Positions 32,170 through 40,099 of a DNA stretch of 64,000 bases are shown one piece after another. The number at the start of each line of letters is the position of its first letter. Within the stretch, counting starts at the first letter, position 1. The stretch spans positions 1 to 64,000 of the forward strand of contig CACYXR010000001.1 in assembly GCA_902778455.1 (NCBI GenBank), in the 5' to 3' direction. A model generated the notes under the pieces. The model was not told the origin of the DNA. It made no database searches and saw nothing but the letters and a program-made list of their open reading frames with translations. Source of the stretch: an uncultured Selenomonadaceae bacterium. Its GTDB lineage: Bacteria; Bacillota; Negativicutes; Selenomonadales; Selenomonadaceae. A program made the translations under genes and the position numbers.

Positions 32170-33498
32170 CTACTGGATAGCCTCGATGACCTCCGGCGCT
32201 CCGTCCGTGCCTACGCGGCAGCGGCGGTGCGCTTCGCGGAGCGGCACGCCCGTCACGTTCAGCTTGAATTTCTCCGGATCGGTCATCACGAACCATTCTT
32301 TCGGCGTCGACTCCTCGAAAATCAATTCGTTCCGCAGGGTAAAATCGCTGCTGCACTCGACGCGGCGAATCTCGCCGCCCGTCAAGTCATAGACTCGCAG
32401 CTCGTGCCGATTTTCCAGCTCGGTCATTTTCTGCGCGTCGTAGCCCTTTTCGTAGTCCTCCGGCGTCGGCGCGATCAACGTGTCCACATAGAGATATTTC
32501 CGTCCGTCCCTCATTTTCACAAGCACGGGATGGATGCCGTTGGACCGCACGGGATCGGTGAAGACCGTCTCTTCCTTGTCGCGGATGCCGTCGCTTCCCG
32601 TCGCCGCCGCGCCGCCGCGAATGATATGGATACCGTTGACATCGCCTTTGACCTCGATCGTATTCAAGAGGGAATCGCCGAGGAAAACCCGCATCGGCGT
32701 CCGCGGCTCGATCTCCATGCACCATTGCTCGGGCGCATGGCGGTATTTTTCCTTGAAGCAGAAGCCGTTGACGTCGAAGGTCAGGCTCGCCGTGTAAATC
32801 GGGGCATAGGGGTCATCGGAGAGACTCAACATATTGAAATAAAACGTCGCGCCGCAGGGATCGAGGGTCCATGAGCAGCCGCCCTCCTCCATGATCGCCT
32901 TCACCTTGGCGGCCAGATCCTGCACATTCCTCGTAACAAACGGCTCTCCGACATAATTACGGCTGAGCACAATAGCGACCTCGTTGGCGACGATGTTCCT
33001 GCTCACGAAAACATCGTCCCAAGTCAGCTCCGCCCCGGTAGCGGCGTCGTAGTTCCGCCCGACGACGGCGAATCGTCCGCGCATCCCGCCCCCGTATGCT
33101 GCCCTCGATTCGGCAAAGCTCACGGCCAGACTGTCCGCGCGATGCACATAAAGCGACTCGATGACGTCAGGACCTTCCTCGTCCCCGACGGCGGACGCTT
33201 CCACATTGTACCCTTCGAACGCTATCCTCAACGGGCGATAATTCTCAGCCTCCGGTCCGTCGATCACGATACCCGAAAAATGCCTCTTTTCCGTTGCCCA
33301 CTCCGGGCAGGAATAGACCATATGCGTCCGGATCGGCAGCGGCGTTCCGAGATCAGTCTCGACGGAAGGCAGCGGAACTTCATCCTCCGCATAAGCCACC
33401 GCACGGAATGGTACGAAATACTGCGTGGCGTCAGGGCACGCAGCGAAAAAGGAAAGGGACGCCGCAAGCGCGGCGGCGAAGGGCTTGACTTTTATCAT
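32170..33498 (-). CDS. Secreted DUF3298-type protein 3
   Basis: A 442-aa paralogue of the 25568, 28327 and 33610 genes. A signal peptide (MIKVKPFAAALAASLSFFAA) precedes RADSLAVSFAESRAAYGGG, GRNYDAATGAELTWDDVF, CSWTLDPCGATFYFN, WCMEIEPRTPMR, GRKYLYVDT and CRVGTDGAPEVIE. The order of blocks is unchanged among the copies, so the array grew by duplication. The function remains unknown; the RsiV-type domain suggests binding of a host or wall ligand (inference). Confidence 0.8.
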   Translation of the reverse strand: MIKVKPFAAALAASLSFFAACPDATQYFVPFRAVAYAEDEVPLPSVETDLGTPLPIRTHMVYSCPEWATEKRHFSGIVIDGPEAENYRPLRIAFEGYNVEASAVGDEEGPDVIESLYVHRADSLAVSFAESRAAYGGGMRGRFAVVGRNYDAATGAELTWDDVFVSRNIVANEVAIVLSRNYVGEPFVTRNVQDLAAKVKAIMEEGGCSWTLDPCGATFYFNMLSLSDDPYAPIYTASLTFDVNGFCFKEKYRHAPEQWCMEIEPRTPMRVFLGDSLLNTIEVKGDVNGIHIIRGGAAATGSDGIRDKEETVFTDPVRSNGIHPVLVKMRDGRKYLYVDTLIAPTPEDYEKGYDAQKMTELENRHELRVYDLTGGEIRRVECSSDFTLRNELIFEESTPKEWFVMTDPEKFKLNVTGVPLREAHRRCRVGTDGAPEVIEAIQ

Positions 33499-33521
33499 GG
33501 TGCTGCCTCCTAAATATTTCT

Positions 33522-33608
33522 ACTCCGGCCATTAAATTCGCTAACACATCTCCCTTGCCTTCCCCTCAAAGGGGAAGGCAAGATTTCGTGATTTTTAATG
33601 GCCAAAGT
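33522..33608. repeat. Short composite repeat, copy e
   Basis: An 87-bp element with outer ends ACTCCGGCCATTAAA and TTTTTAATGGCCAAAGT (imperfect inverted repeats) around a CTTGCCTTCCCC ... GGGGAAGGCAAG core. It looks like an internal deletion of the 200-bp copy at 37656-37855. Confidence 0.85.
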
Positions 33609-33609
33609 A

Positions 33610-34860
33610 TTATTTAACCACGTCTCGAACCGGGCCCAGGATCACCGGCGCTCCGTCCCCGCCCACACGACAGAGGACATAATCGTCGAGGAACTGCGAA
33701 TCGACGCGGGTCATCAGGAAAGAGTCCGGATCGCTCATCACGAACCACGCGCGTTGAATCTCCTTCGACGGCTCGGTAGCGAGGAAGGTCAGCTTGCTGT
33801 CGCACTCCACGCGGAAGATATTGTCGCCGTTCAGGTCGTAGACGCGAAGCTCGTGCTTCGGATTCATCGCGGCGGTCTCGCAGTCCGCATAGAGATATTT
33901 CCTCCGGTCGCCGGTCATGACGAAGACCGGGCGAATGGCTTCCAGCTCGCCGGGATCGACAAATTCCTCGCCGTTCCGCCGGATCACGACGCCCTGCGTA
34001 TTGACCGTGACTTCCGTCAGCTTGTCGCTCGACTCGTCGAAGCAAAGCATGGTCGGCAGCCGCGGCTCCACGTCCATGCAAAACGACTCGGGGCAGGACC
34101 GGTACTTCGGCTGGAAATGATAGGGCGTATAGGCGAAGCAGAACGTAATCGTGTAAATATTGTCGTCGGATTCCGGCGTCAGCGAGCCGGGGTTGAAGTA
34201 GAACGTCGCGCCGAAGGGATCGAGGCTCCACGAAAACTCGTTGTTTGCCATTACGCGCTTCACCTTCGCGCAGAAGGCGTCATATTCGCCGCTGCCCAAG
34301 CTGTCGGCCGGGAAACGTCCCAGATAGAGGGCGCTCATCCGAGGGGCGATTTCATTGGCGAGCTGCTCCCGATTGACAAATACGTCGTCAAAAGCAAGCT
34401 CGCTGCCCGTGGCTGTATCGTAGTTTATTCCGAATATGCCGTAGCGCCCGTGTTTCCCGTCCGTAAAGCAGGAACGAGACTCGACGAAGCTGACCACGCG
34501 GTTGTCGGCACGGCGCACCCGGAGCTTCGTGATAATGTCCGGTCCGTCCTCCTCCGTGAACTTGGACTGATCCACGCTGTATCCTTCCAACGCGCCTATA
34601 ATCGGAAGGTATTTTTCCTCGAATTTCCCTTTGAACATGATCCCGGGGAAGTGACGCTTGATCGTCATCCACTCCGGGCCGGAATACGTCTCGTATACTC
34701 TGAGCGGCAGACCCCAGCCCAGATTTTCCATGAACAGCGGTCCCGTGGCCTCCGCCTCGGCCACGGCGGGCGCGAAAAATGAAGGCGTGCCGGGGAACGC
34801 GCTGAAAAGCGAAAGCGACGCGACGATTGCAGCGACAAGTCTTTTGCTTCTTTTCATCAT
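33610..34860 (-). CDS. Secreted DUF3298-type protein 4
   Basis: A 416-aa paralogue with a signal peptide (basic MMKRSKR, hydrophobic core, ending near VAEAEA). It shows RADNRVVSFVESRSC, GINYDTATGSELAFDDVF, FSWSLDPFGATFYFN, FCMDVEPRLPT and CRVGGDGAPV. ATG 34860 has AAGGAG 6 bases upstream. It is closest in plan to copy 3. The last codons lie next to repeat e. Function unknown. Confidence 0.8.
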   Translation of the reverse strand: MMKRSKRLVAAIVASLSLFSAFPGTPSFFAPAVAEAEATGPLFMENLGWGLPLRVYETYSGPEWMTIKRHFPGIMFKGKFEEKYLPIIGALEGYSVDQSKFTEEDGPDIITKLRVRRADNRVVSFVESRSCFTDGKHGRYGIFGINYDTATGSELAFDDVFVNREQLANEIAPRMSALYLGRFPADSLGSGEYDAFCAKVKRVMANNEFSWSLDPFGATFYFNPGSLTPESDDNIYTITFCFAYTPYHFQPKYRSCPESFCMDVEPRLPTMLCFDESSDKLTEVTVNTQGVVIRRNGEEFVDPGELEAIRPVFVMTGDRRKYLYADCETAAMNPKHELRVYDLNGDNIFRVECDSKLTFLATEPSKEIQRAWFVMSDPDSFLMTRVDSQFLDDYVLCRVGGDGAPVILGPVRDVVK

Positions 34861-34869
34861 GCGTTCTCC

Positions 34870-35673
34870 TTACCGTTTTCCGCTGTTCTCAAATGCGTTG
34901 TACGAACTTTCCAGCACTTTCGGCAGCTCTGCCGTTCCGATGCGCTTCTGTATCTCCTCGGCGCGGTACCATGAAATGATCGCGTAGGTTTCCTCGGCGT
35001 CCGGGAAATGCTCTTTTTCCAGATTCGCGTAGCGCACGGCGTCGATCTCCTCCGGCGTGCCGACCTGCCCGCTCTCGGCCTCCACTTTCAGCCATCCGGG
35101 CAGGAAGAATTTCCGTTCCGCCAGGTCGGAGCCGGGAGCCGGAAGTTTCGCTTTCACCATGGCAAGATCTTCGATCTGGAGATCGCCGCGCAGCGTGACT
35201 GCGACTTTCGTATCGACATAATCCCATTCGTCCCCGTCGAGCTCTTTTGAGCTGACAAAAATATAGTTATACCTGTCGTCGGCCCGTTCATAAAACACAC
35301 GGGGCTCCGCCGCCGACTCGTTCGTCATGATGTCGGGGACGTCGGAGCCGCCCGCGAAAAAGAGGCCCCAGGTCCGTCCGCCGTTCTCGTTGAATTCCTC
35401 GCAGCGAATCTCCGGCGCGATTCCCTCGCCGCCGCGCTTCGCCTTGAAGATTTCCAGCCGTCCGTCGCGGTCGAGATCGGTCACGGCGTAAAACCAGCGG
35501 TTCCAGTTCGCGTCCTTTTCCGGCGAGACGAACCAGCCGCCCTCCTGCCCGGAGTTCACCGTCTCCGCAAAAATCTGGATCTGCTCCGAGGCCGAGCGCG
35601 GCGCGGCGGCTACTGTCGCCGAGATCGCGAGGGAAGCGAGAATCGCGGCCATGAATTTTTTGCCTTTTGTCAT
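34870..35673 (-). CDS. Secreted protein with a DxDxDG loop, second example
   Basis: A 267-aa exported protein: signal peptide MTKGKKFMAAILASLAISAT, cleavage near VAAAP. The loop VTDLDRDGRLEIFKA (about 63-77) is like the DxDxDG loop of the 29650-30492 protein. Other segments are SSKELDGDEWDYVDTKV and KRIGTAELPKVLESSYNAFE. The C-terminus of the other protein (AELEKAIGL ... VLQKSWQGF) matches this last segment in layout, so the two are probably distant paralogues. No function assigned. Confidence 0.75.
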   Translation of the reverse strand: MTKGKKFMAAILASLAISATVAAAPRSASEQIQIFAETVNSGQEGGWFVSPEKDANWNRWFYAVTDLDRDGRLEIFKAKRGGEGIAPEIRCEEFNENGGRTWGLFFAGGSDVPDIMTNESAAEPRVFYERADDRYNYIFVSSKELDGDEWDYVDTKVAVTLRGDLQIEDLAMVKAKLPAPGSDLAERKFFLPGWLKVEAESGQVGTPEEIDAVRYANLEKEHFPDAEETYAIISWYRAEEIQKRIGTAELPKVLESSYNAFENSGKR

Positions 35674-35713
35674 ATTATTTTTTCCTCCTCAAATTATACT
35701 TAGTAATTACCCT

Positions 35714-36100
35714 TCAACAATAATCTTCCCAAAGCTCCAGTATCATCCGTCCGCCGTAGAATATCACCGCGAAGCCGACGAAAAGCATCAGGAAGTCCTT
35801 CCACGGTTCCCCTGTGGACAGCTTGGCGAGTACCGCCCAGCCGACCACCGTGAACACGCACAAAGCGATTGCGAGGAGCACGGGCGAAAATACCAGCTTG
35901 TGGGAGTCGTGATCGTCGGGATGCATCGCGTAGATATGCACCGCATGCCAGCCGGGCGCGAACTCAATCGTGATCTCGCCGCCGTGGTTCCGATAGCTCC
36001 ATTCCAGATATTTCGTCTCCTGATACGCCTGATAATTGATATACATGCTGACCAGGCAGACGACAATCGCCGCAGCAAAGGCAATCGCCCATCTTTGCAT
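35714..36100 (-). CDS. Small membrane protein
   Basis: A 128-aa protein with three predicted helices: about 4-20, 68-90 (FSPVLLAIALCVFTVVGWAV) and 100-118. A soluble loop (KYLEWSYRNHGGEITIEF ... HPDDHDSH) of about 45 residues lies between the first two and should be extracytoplasmic. ATG 36100 is chosen because GGAGG is 7 bases upstream; GTG 36106 is also possible. No family recognised. It is the first gene of the long leftward run. Confidence 0.65.
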   Translation of the reverse strand: MQRWAIAFAAAIVVCLVSMYINYQAYQETKYLEWSYRNHGGEITIEFAPGWHAVHIYAMHPDDHDSHKLVFSPVLLAIALCVFTVVGWAVLAKLSTGEPWKDFLMLFVGFAVIFYGGRMILELWEDYC

Positions 36101-36411
36101 CCGCACACCTCCAGCAAAAATTTGTATTTTTCAATTTTTCCCAAGTGTATATTCGCCCTTCATCCTTGATTCCCTTTTTTCCCCGCAAAAATGCTGTGTA
36201 AGTCCCAGAAGATTTTATCGTTGCATTCCTGACCCATCCGCATTATAATAAAAGCAAGTACGAATTGTCTGACAAGAGGCGGTGGTCTTTTGCCGGCAAA
36301 GGAAGGGGGCGGCGTTTCCGATTCGCGGAAGCCGTGCATGACTTGCGGCTTTCCGAAAGTGTGGGGAGCGCGTTTCCCTCAAAAAATTATATTTAATAAG
36401 GAGTGGAATGT
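36101..36411 (+). other. Divergent intergenic region with a 160-base leader
   Basis: There is no gene here. It holds the rightward promoter (36221-36249) and an untranslated leader of about 155 bases with two G+C-rich hairpins (GGCGTTTCCG pairing with CGGAAGCC around 36312-36336, and a smaller one after it). I could not match the leader to a known riboswitch. Confidence 0.5.
36221..36249 (+). promoter_or_regulatory. Promoter of the substrate-binding lipoprotein
   Basis: TTGCAT (36221-36226), a 17-base spacer and a perfect TATAAT (36244-36249), located 163 bases upstream of the ATG at 36412. Confidence 0.7.
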
Positions 36412-37467
36412 ATGAAGAAAAAGGCACTCGCGTTACTGATGGTCCTTTGCATGGCCTTGACGACAGCTCTTGTCGCGGGTTGCGGCGGCGGACCGAAACC
36501 CCAATCCTCCGGCTCGGGCTCGGGCTCCGGTTCCGGCGCAGCGGGCGCAAAGAACAAACTCGTAATTTATACCTCAATGAAGGAAGCACTGATCAGCGGC
36601 ATCGTCGAGGGATTCAAGAAGAAGAACCCCGGCATCGAGGTCGACTACCAGTCCGCGGGCGCGGGCAAGCTGATGGCGAAGATCGCCGCCGAGAAGCAGA
36701 GCGGCCATATCCTCGCCGACGTCATCTGGACCAGCGAAGTTCCCGACTTCTATCAGATGAAATCCCAGAACATGCTGGAAAACTATAAGACCCCGATTTT
36801 CAACGAACTGCTGAACCCGTTTGACGATTATGACGGAAGCTTCACGGCAGCTCGTCTCGGCACCCTCGGTATCGTCTACAACACCGACAAGATCAAAGAA
36901 GCCCCGACCCAGTGGTCCGACCTGCTGAAGCCGGAATACAACAAGGGCTTCGGCATCGCCGACCCGGCTCTCTCCGGCACGTCCTACATGAGCGTCGCTC
37001 TCCTGGAGAAGCAGTTCGGCTGGGATTTCTTCAACAAGCTGCATGACAACGGCACGCGCATCGGCAAAGGCTCCGGCCAGGTCGTTGACGACACCTCCTC
37101 CGGCGAGCTCGTCGCCTGCCTCGGCGTCGACTACATCACCAACAGCAAGATCGCGAAAGGCGCGCATCTGAAGATGGCGTATCCGCCCGAACTGCTGATG
37201 GTCCCGAGCCCGGTCGCAATCTTCAAGGGCGCGAACAACGTCGAAGCCGCGAAGAAATTCGTCGATTATCTGTTGAGCCAGGAAGCCCAGCAGAAAGTCG
37301 CCGAAGCCGGCACCGTCCCCGTCCGCAAGGACGTCAAGATTCCCGAGAAGTACAACCTCCCCGCTCCTGAGGTCGCCCTCAAGAACGGCATCAAGGTGAG
37401 CTACACCGAAATCCTCCCGAAGAAGGAAGAGACGATCAAGAAGTTCACGGAGATCATCAAGAAGTAA
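36412..37467 (+). CDS. Fe(III)-type ABC transporter substrate-binding lipoprotein
   Basis: A 351-aa lipoprotein (LVAGC lipobox, Cys24, then a Ser/Gly linker) of the bacterial extracellular solute-binding family 1/6, close in pattern to FbpA/FutA iron-binding proteins: KLVIYTSMKEALISGIVEGF, YQSAGAGKLMAKI, DVIWTSEVPDFY, LGIVYNTDKI and GTVPVRKDVK. The start is ATG 36412 with AAGGAG. A terminator follows, so it is a single-gene unit. Its likely membrane partners are encoded 7 kb downstream (44792-48636), which lacks a binding protein. Ligands other than iron, such as phosphonates, cannot be excluded. Confidence 0.85.
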   Translation: MKKKALALLMVLCMALTTALVAGCGGGPKPQSSGSGSGSGSGAAGAKNKLVIYTSMKEALISGIVEGFKKKNPGIEVDYQSAGAGKLMAKIAAEKQSGHILADVIWTSEVPDFYQMKSQNMLENYKTPIFNELLNPFDDYDGSFTAARLGTLGIVYNTDKIKEAPTQWSDLLKPEYNKGFGIADPALSGTSYMSVALLEKQFGWDFFNKLHDNGTRIGKGSGQVVDDTSSGELVACLGVDYITNSKIAKGAHLKMAYPPELLMVPSPVAIFKGANNVEAAKKFVDYLLSQEAQQKVAEAGTVPVRKDVKIPEKYNLPAPEVALKNGIKVSYTEILPKKEETIKKFTEIIKK

Positions 37468-37479
37468 GAACAGCAAAGG

Positions 37480-37514
37480 AAGCGGCGGAACACGAAAGTG
37501 TTCCGCCGCTTTTG
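37480..37514 (+). terminator. Terminator after the substrate-binding lipoprotein
   Basis: AAGCGGCGGAACAC (37480-37493), loop GAAA, and GTGTTCCGCCGCTT (37498-37511), followed by TT: a 14-bp perfect stem. Confidence 0.85.
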
Positions 37515-37655
37515 CCGTATGGAACGGGAAGCACAAAAACAACAGCCGCCGTCTAAGGAACGTCTCCCGGAAGCAAATTTCTATGGATTTTACCTAAAAT
37601 TTTTTCTATAATAATGGAAGGTATTCTTACATTATTATAACGAATCAGTCATATT
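37515..37655 (+). other. A+T-rich gap before the partner-switch genes
   Basis: This part of the 410-base gap between 37467 and 37878 has no gene. TATAAT-like boxes occur in CTATAATAATGG and TTATTATAACG near 37605-37640, without a good -35, so a promoter for the phosphatase gene may lie here. The rest of the gap is the repeat at 37656-37855. Confidence 0.35.
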
Positions 37656-37855
37656 ACTCCGGCCATTAAATTTCGCTCACACAACTCCCTTGCCTTCCCC
37701 TTGAGGGGAAGGTGGCGCCCGCAGGGCGACGGATTAGGTGTCTTAGAGGTTTCGCTGACGCTTGGCATTGCGTCTTTCCACCTCATCCGTCAGCTTCGCT
37801 GACACCTTCCCCTCGAAGGGGAAGGCAAGATTTCGTGATTTTTAATGGCCAAAGT
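37656..37855. repeat. Composite repeat, full copy f
   Basis: A 200-bp element with outer ends ACTCCGGCCATTAAA and TTTTTAATGGCCAAAGT and, inside them, CTTGCCTTCCCCTTGAGG ... CCTCGAAGGGGAAGGCAAG. The interior holds GCAGGGCGACGGATTAGGTG and CCACCTCATCCGTCAGCTTC. It ends 22 bases before the phosphatase start codon. Confidence 0.9.
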
Positions 37856-37877
37856 CATAAAAACGGAGTGGGATTTT

Positions 37878-40049
37878 TTGAAACTGAACATCAAGCGCCG
37901 TGTTTTGCTGTGGAGCCTGTTTGCCTCTCTCCTGACCTTTCTTTTGGCGGGCGCGATTTACTTTTACTCCATGTCAGGCACGAAGGACGCGTTTGCCAGA
38001 CAGTGGGCGGCCTTGGGGGACAACGTCGCGGAATCCGTGGGGGAGATTTCCGGGCAGGACACAAAGGAACGCTTGCTGGAATCGGCTGTCCTCAAAGCGC
38101 ACCATATCGACCGCGAGCTTTCCCTCATCGGCGAGGATGCGGAATATATAGCGGATCGGATGTCCATGCTTTTGACCTCGCCCGAACCGTATCCCCCGCG
38201 AACGCTCCAAAGCACCCGAGACAGCGCAAGCATACCGTCAGGAACGCCTTATATCCATTTCAGCCCATCCCTTGCAAGCGCGCCCATCGGGAGCGATCTG
38301 GCGGAAGAAATCGGGACCGCCGGCAATGTTGCCGACACACTGATCCTGATGAGCCAGTCCTACCAGGGCTACCGTTCCTGTTTTTTCGCCGCCTCGCGCA
38401 AAGGCTTTGCGTTTTACCTCGACATCACGGAGGACGGGAAAGGAAACGTACTCCCCGACGGAGCGGCCCGCGAAGATATACTCTCCGACTTCGACCCCCG
38501 GGAGCAGCCGTGGTATGAAATCGGGCGAAACGCGAGCGGCGCGACATATACGGCGCCTGATCCCGGCATCGACGGCCGCCTGAACATCAACTGCGTAGTC
38601 CCGTTTTATGACGCGGACGGATTCGCCGGCGTCGCGGGCATCGTCATCCCCGTGGAGGACGTATATCGCCAGATTGCCGAAACGGTCACCGGCACGTCCG
38701 ACATCGTTTTTGCCGTTGACAATCGCGGCGATGTGGTGTTTTCCTCCCTGGAGTCCGGCGGCCTGGCGGCGGCGCCGGCAGACGTCGATATCCGGGAGTC
38801 GGGGGAAGAATCGCTTGCGGCGGCGACGCAGCGCATGACCGCGGGCGAAAGCGGCGTCGTTCCCGTCACCGTGGACGGGGAAGCGTATTATTTGGCATTC
38901 GCCCCCATGCCCGCCATCGGCTGGAGCTTCGGCACGCTGGTCAAAACGGACACGGTCATGGCGCCCGCCATCGAAGCGCGAAGAAACGTCATTGCCGCTA
39001 CGAACGGATTCCGCGACACGCTGGAAGGCATCCTCTCCAACGCCTCACGGAATGCTTTTTTTGCCTTCGTGATGGCGGCGCTGCTTCTCATGATTGCAAG
39101 TGAACCGCTGGCAAGCCACATCACGAACCCCATCCGAAAGCTGTCCGACGGCGTGCGGAAAATTGCGGGCGGCAATCTCGAATACAAGCTGGACGTGCAG
39201 ACAGGCGACGAGATCGAGCTCCTCGCCGACAGCTTCAACCATATGACGGAAGAACTTTCGGCGTATATGAAAAACCTGGAGCGCTCCACCGCCGAAAAGG
39301 AACGCATCCGGACGGAACTCGACCTTGCGCGGAACATACAGGACGGCATGCTGCCGAAAGACTTCCCGCAGCAAAGGGAATTTGATCTCATTGCGACGAT
39401 GCGCCCCGCGAAAGAAGTCGGCGGCGACTTTTACGATTTCTATTTCCTCGATGAAACGCATCTTGCGGTGACGGTGGCCGACGTGTCCGACAAGGGGATT
39501 CCCGCGGCGCTCTTCATGGTCATCGCGAAAACCCTGCTGAAGGACAGCACGGTCGGGGCGAAAAATCCCGAAAAGCTGTCAGAGGCCGTGGCGCAGGCCA
39601 ATGAAGCCCTCATCAGCAACAATCAGGAAGGGATGTTCGTCACCGCCTTTTGCGGCGTCCTCGATTTGAAAACCGGAAAATTCCTGTACGCAAACGCAGG
39701 CCACAACCCGCCCCTCATTCGCCGCGGTGCGGCATTTTCCTGTTTCGAGAAGAGCGAAAGCCTGATGCTCGGCGTCATGCCGGGAGAAACGTTCCCGGCA
39801 AAAACGTTCGCGCTCTCCCCCGGCGACGCGCTTTTCCTCTATACCGACGGCGTCACCGAAGCGCTGGACAAGCACCGCGAAATGTTCAGGGAAAAGAGAC
39901 TAAAAGCGACGCTTGACAGCACGCCGGAAGGGACGGACGCCGCCGGGCTGATTGCCGCGGTCCAAACGGCCCTTGAAAGCCACACCGAAGGCGCCGAACA
40001 GTCGGACGACATCACGATGCTCGCTCTCGTATATCACGGAAGCGGTTGA
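37878..40049 (+). CDS. Sensor phosphatase: Cache-HAMP-SpoIIE (RsbU-like)
   Basis: A 723-aa membrane protein that should dephosphorylate a STAS-domain partner on receipt of an external signal. TM1 is at about 10-30, a dCache sensor domain at about 40-335, TM2 at about 365-385, HAMP at about 390-440 (HITNPIRKLSDGVRKIAGG), and a PP2C/SpoIIE domain at about 480-720 with VGGDFYDF (about 515-522), VADVSDKGIPAALF, DGVTEAL and SDDITMLAL, the metal-binding aspartates. I chose TTG 37878 because ACGGAGTGG lies just upstream and the protein then starts MKLNIKRRVLL; an ATG at 37845 lies inside the repeat. The next gene encodes the STAS protein. Confidence 0.92.
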   Translation: MKLNIKRRVLLWSLFASLLTFLLAGAIYFYSMSGTKDAFARQWAALGDNVAESVGEISGQDTKERLLESAVLKAHHIDRELSLIGEDAEYIADRMSMLLTSPEPYPPRTLQSTRDSASIPSGTPYIHFSPSLASAPIGSDLAEEIGTAGNVADTLILMSQSYQGYRSCFFAASRKGFAFYLDITEDGKGNVLPDGAAREDILSDFDPREQPWYEIGRNASGATYTAPDPGIDGRLNINCVVPFYDADGFAGVAGIVIPVEDVYRQIAETVTGTSDIVFAVDNRGDVVFSSLESGGLAAAPADVDIRESGEESLAAATQRMTAGESGVVPVTVDGEAYYLAFAPMPAIGWSFGTLVKTDTVMAPAIEARRNVIAATNGFRDTLEGILSNASRNAFFAFVMAALLLMIASEPLASHITNPIRKLSDGVRKIAGGNLEYKLDVQTGDEIELLADSFNHMTEELSAYMKNLERSTAEKERIRTELDLARNIQDGMLPKDFPQQREFDLIATMRPAKEVGGDFYDFYFLDETHLAVTVADVSDKGIPAALFMVIAKTLLKDSTVGAKNPEKLSEAVAQANEALISNNQEGMFVTAFCGVLDLKTGKFLYANAGHNPPLIRRGAAFSCFEKSESLMLGVMPGETFPAKTFALSPGDALFLYTDGVTEALDKHREMFREKRLKATLDSTPEGTDAAGLIAAVQTALESHTEGAEQSDDITMLALVYHGSG

Positions 40050-40099
40050 GAGATTTGCACGATATTATTTTTACAGCAACAACAAACGGAGGTATATGC

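Noticed and set aside
10542-37855. CRISPR array
   Set aside because: The CTTGCCTTCCCC repeats are kilobases apart, vary in length and have inverted ends; there are no regular spacers and no cas genes.
37845-37877. ATG start of the phosphatase at 37845
   Set aside because: The codon lies inside a repeat shared with 33522-33608, and TTG 37878 has a proper ribosome site and a better N-terminus.
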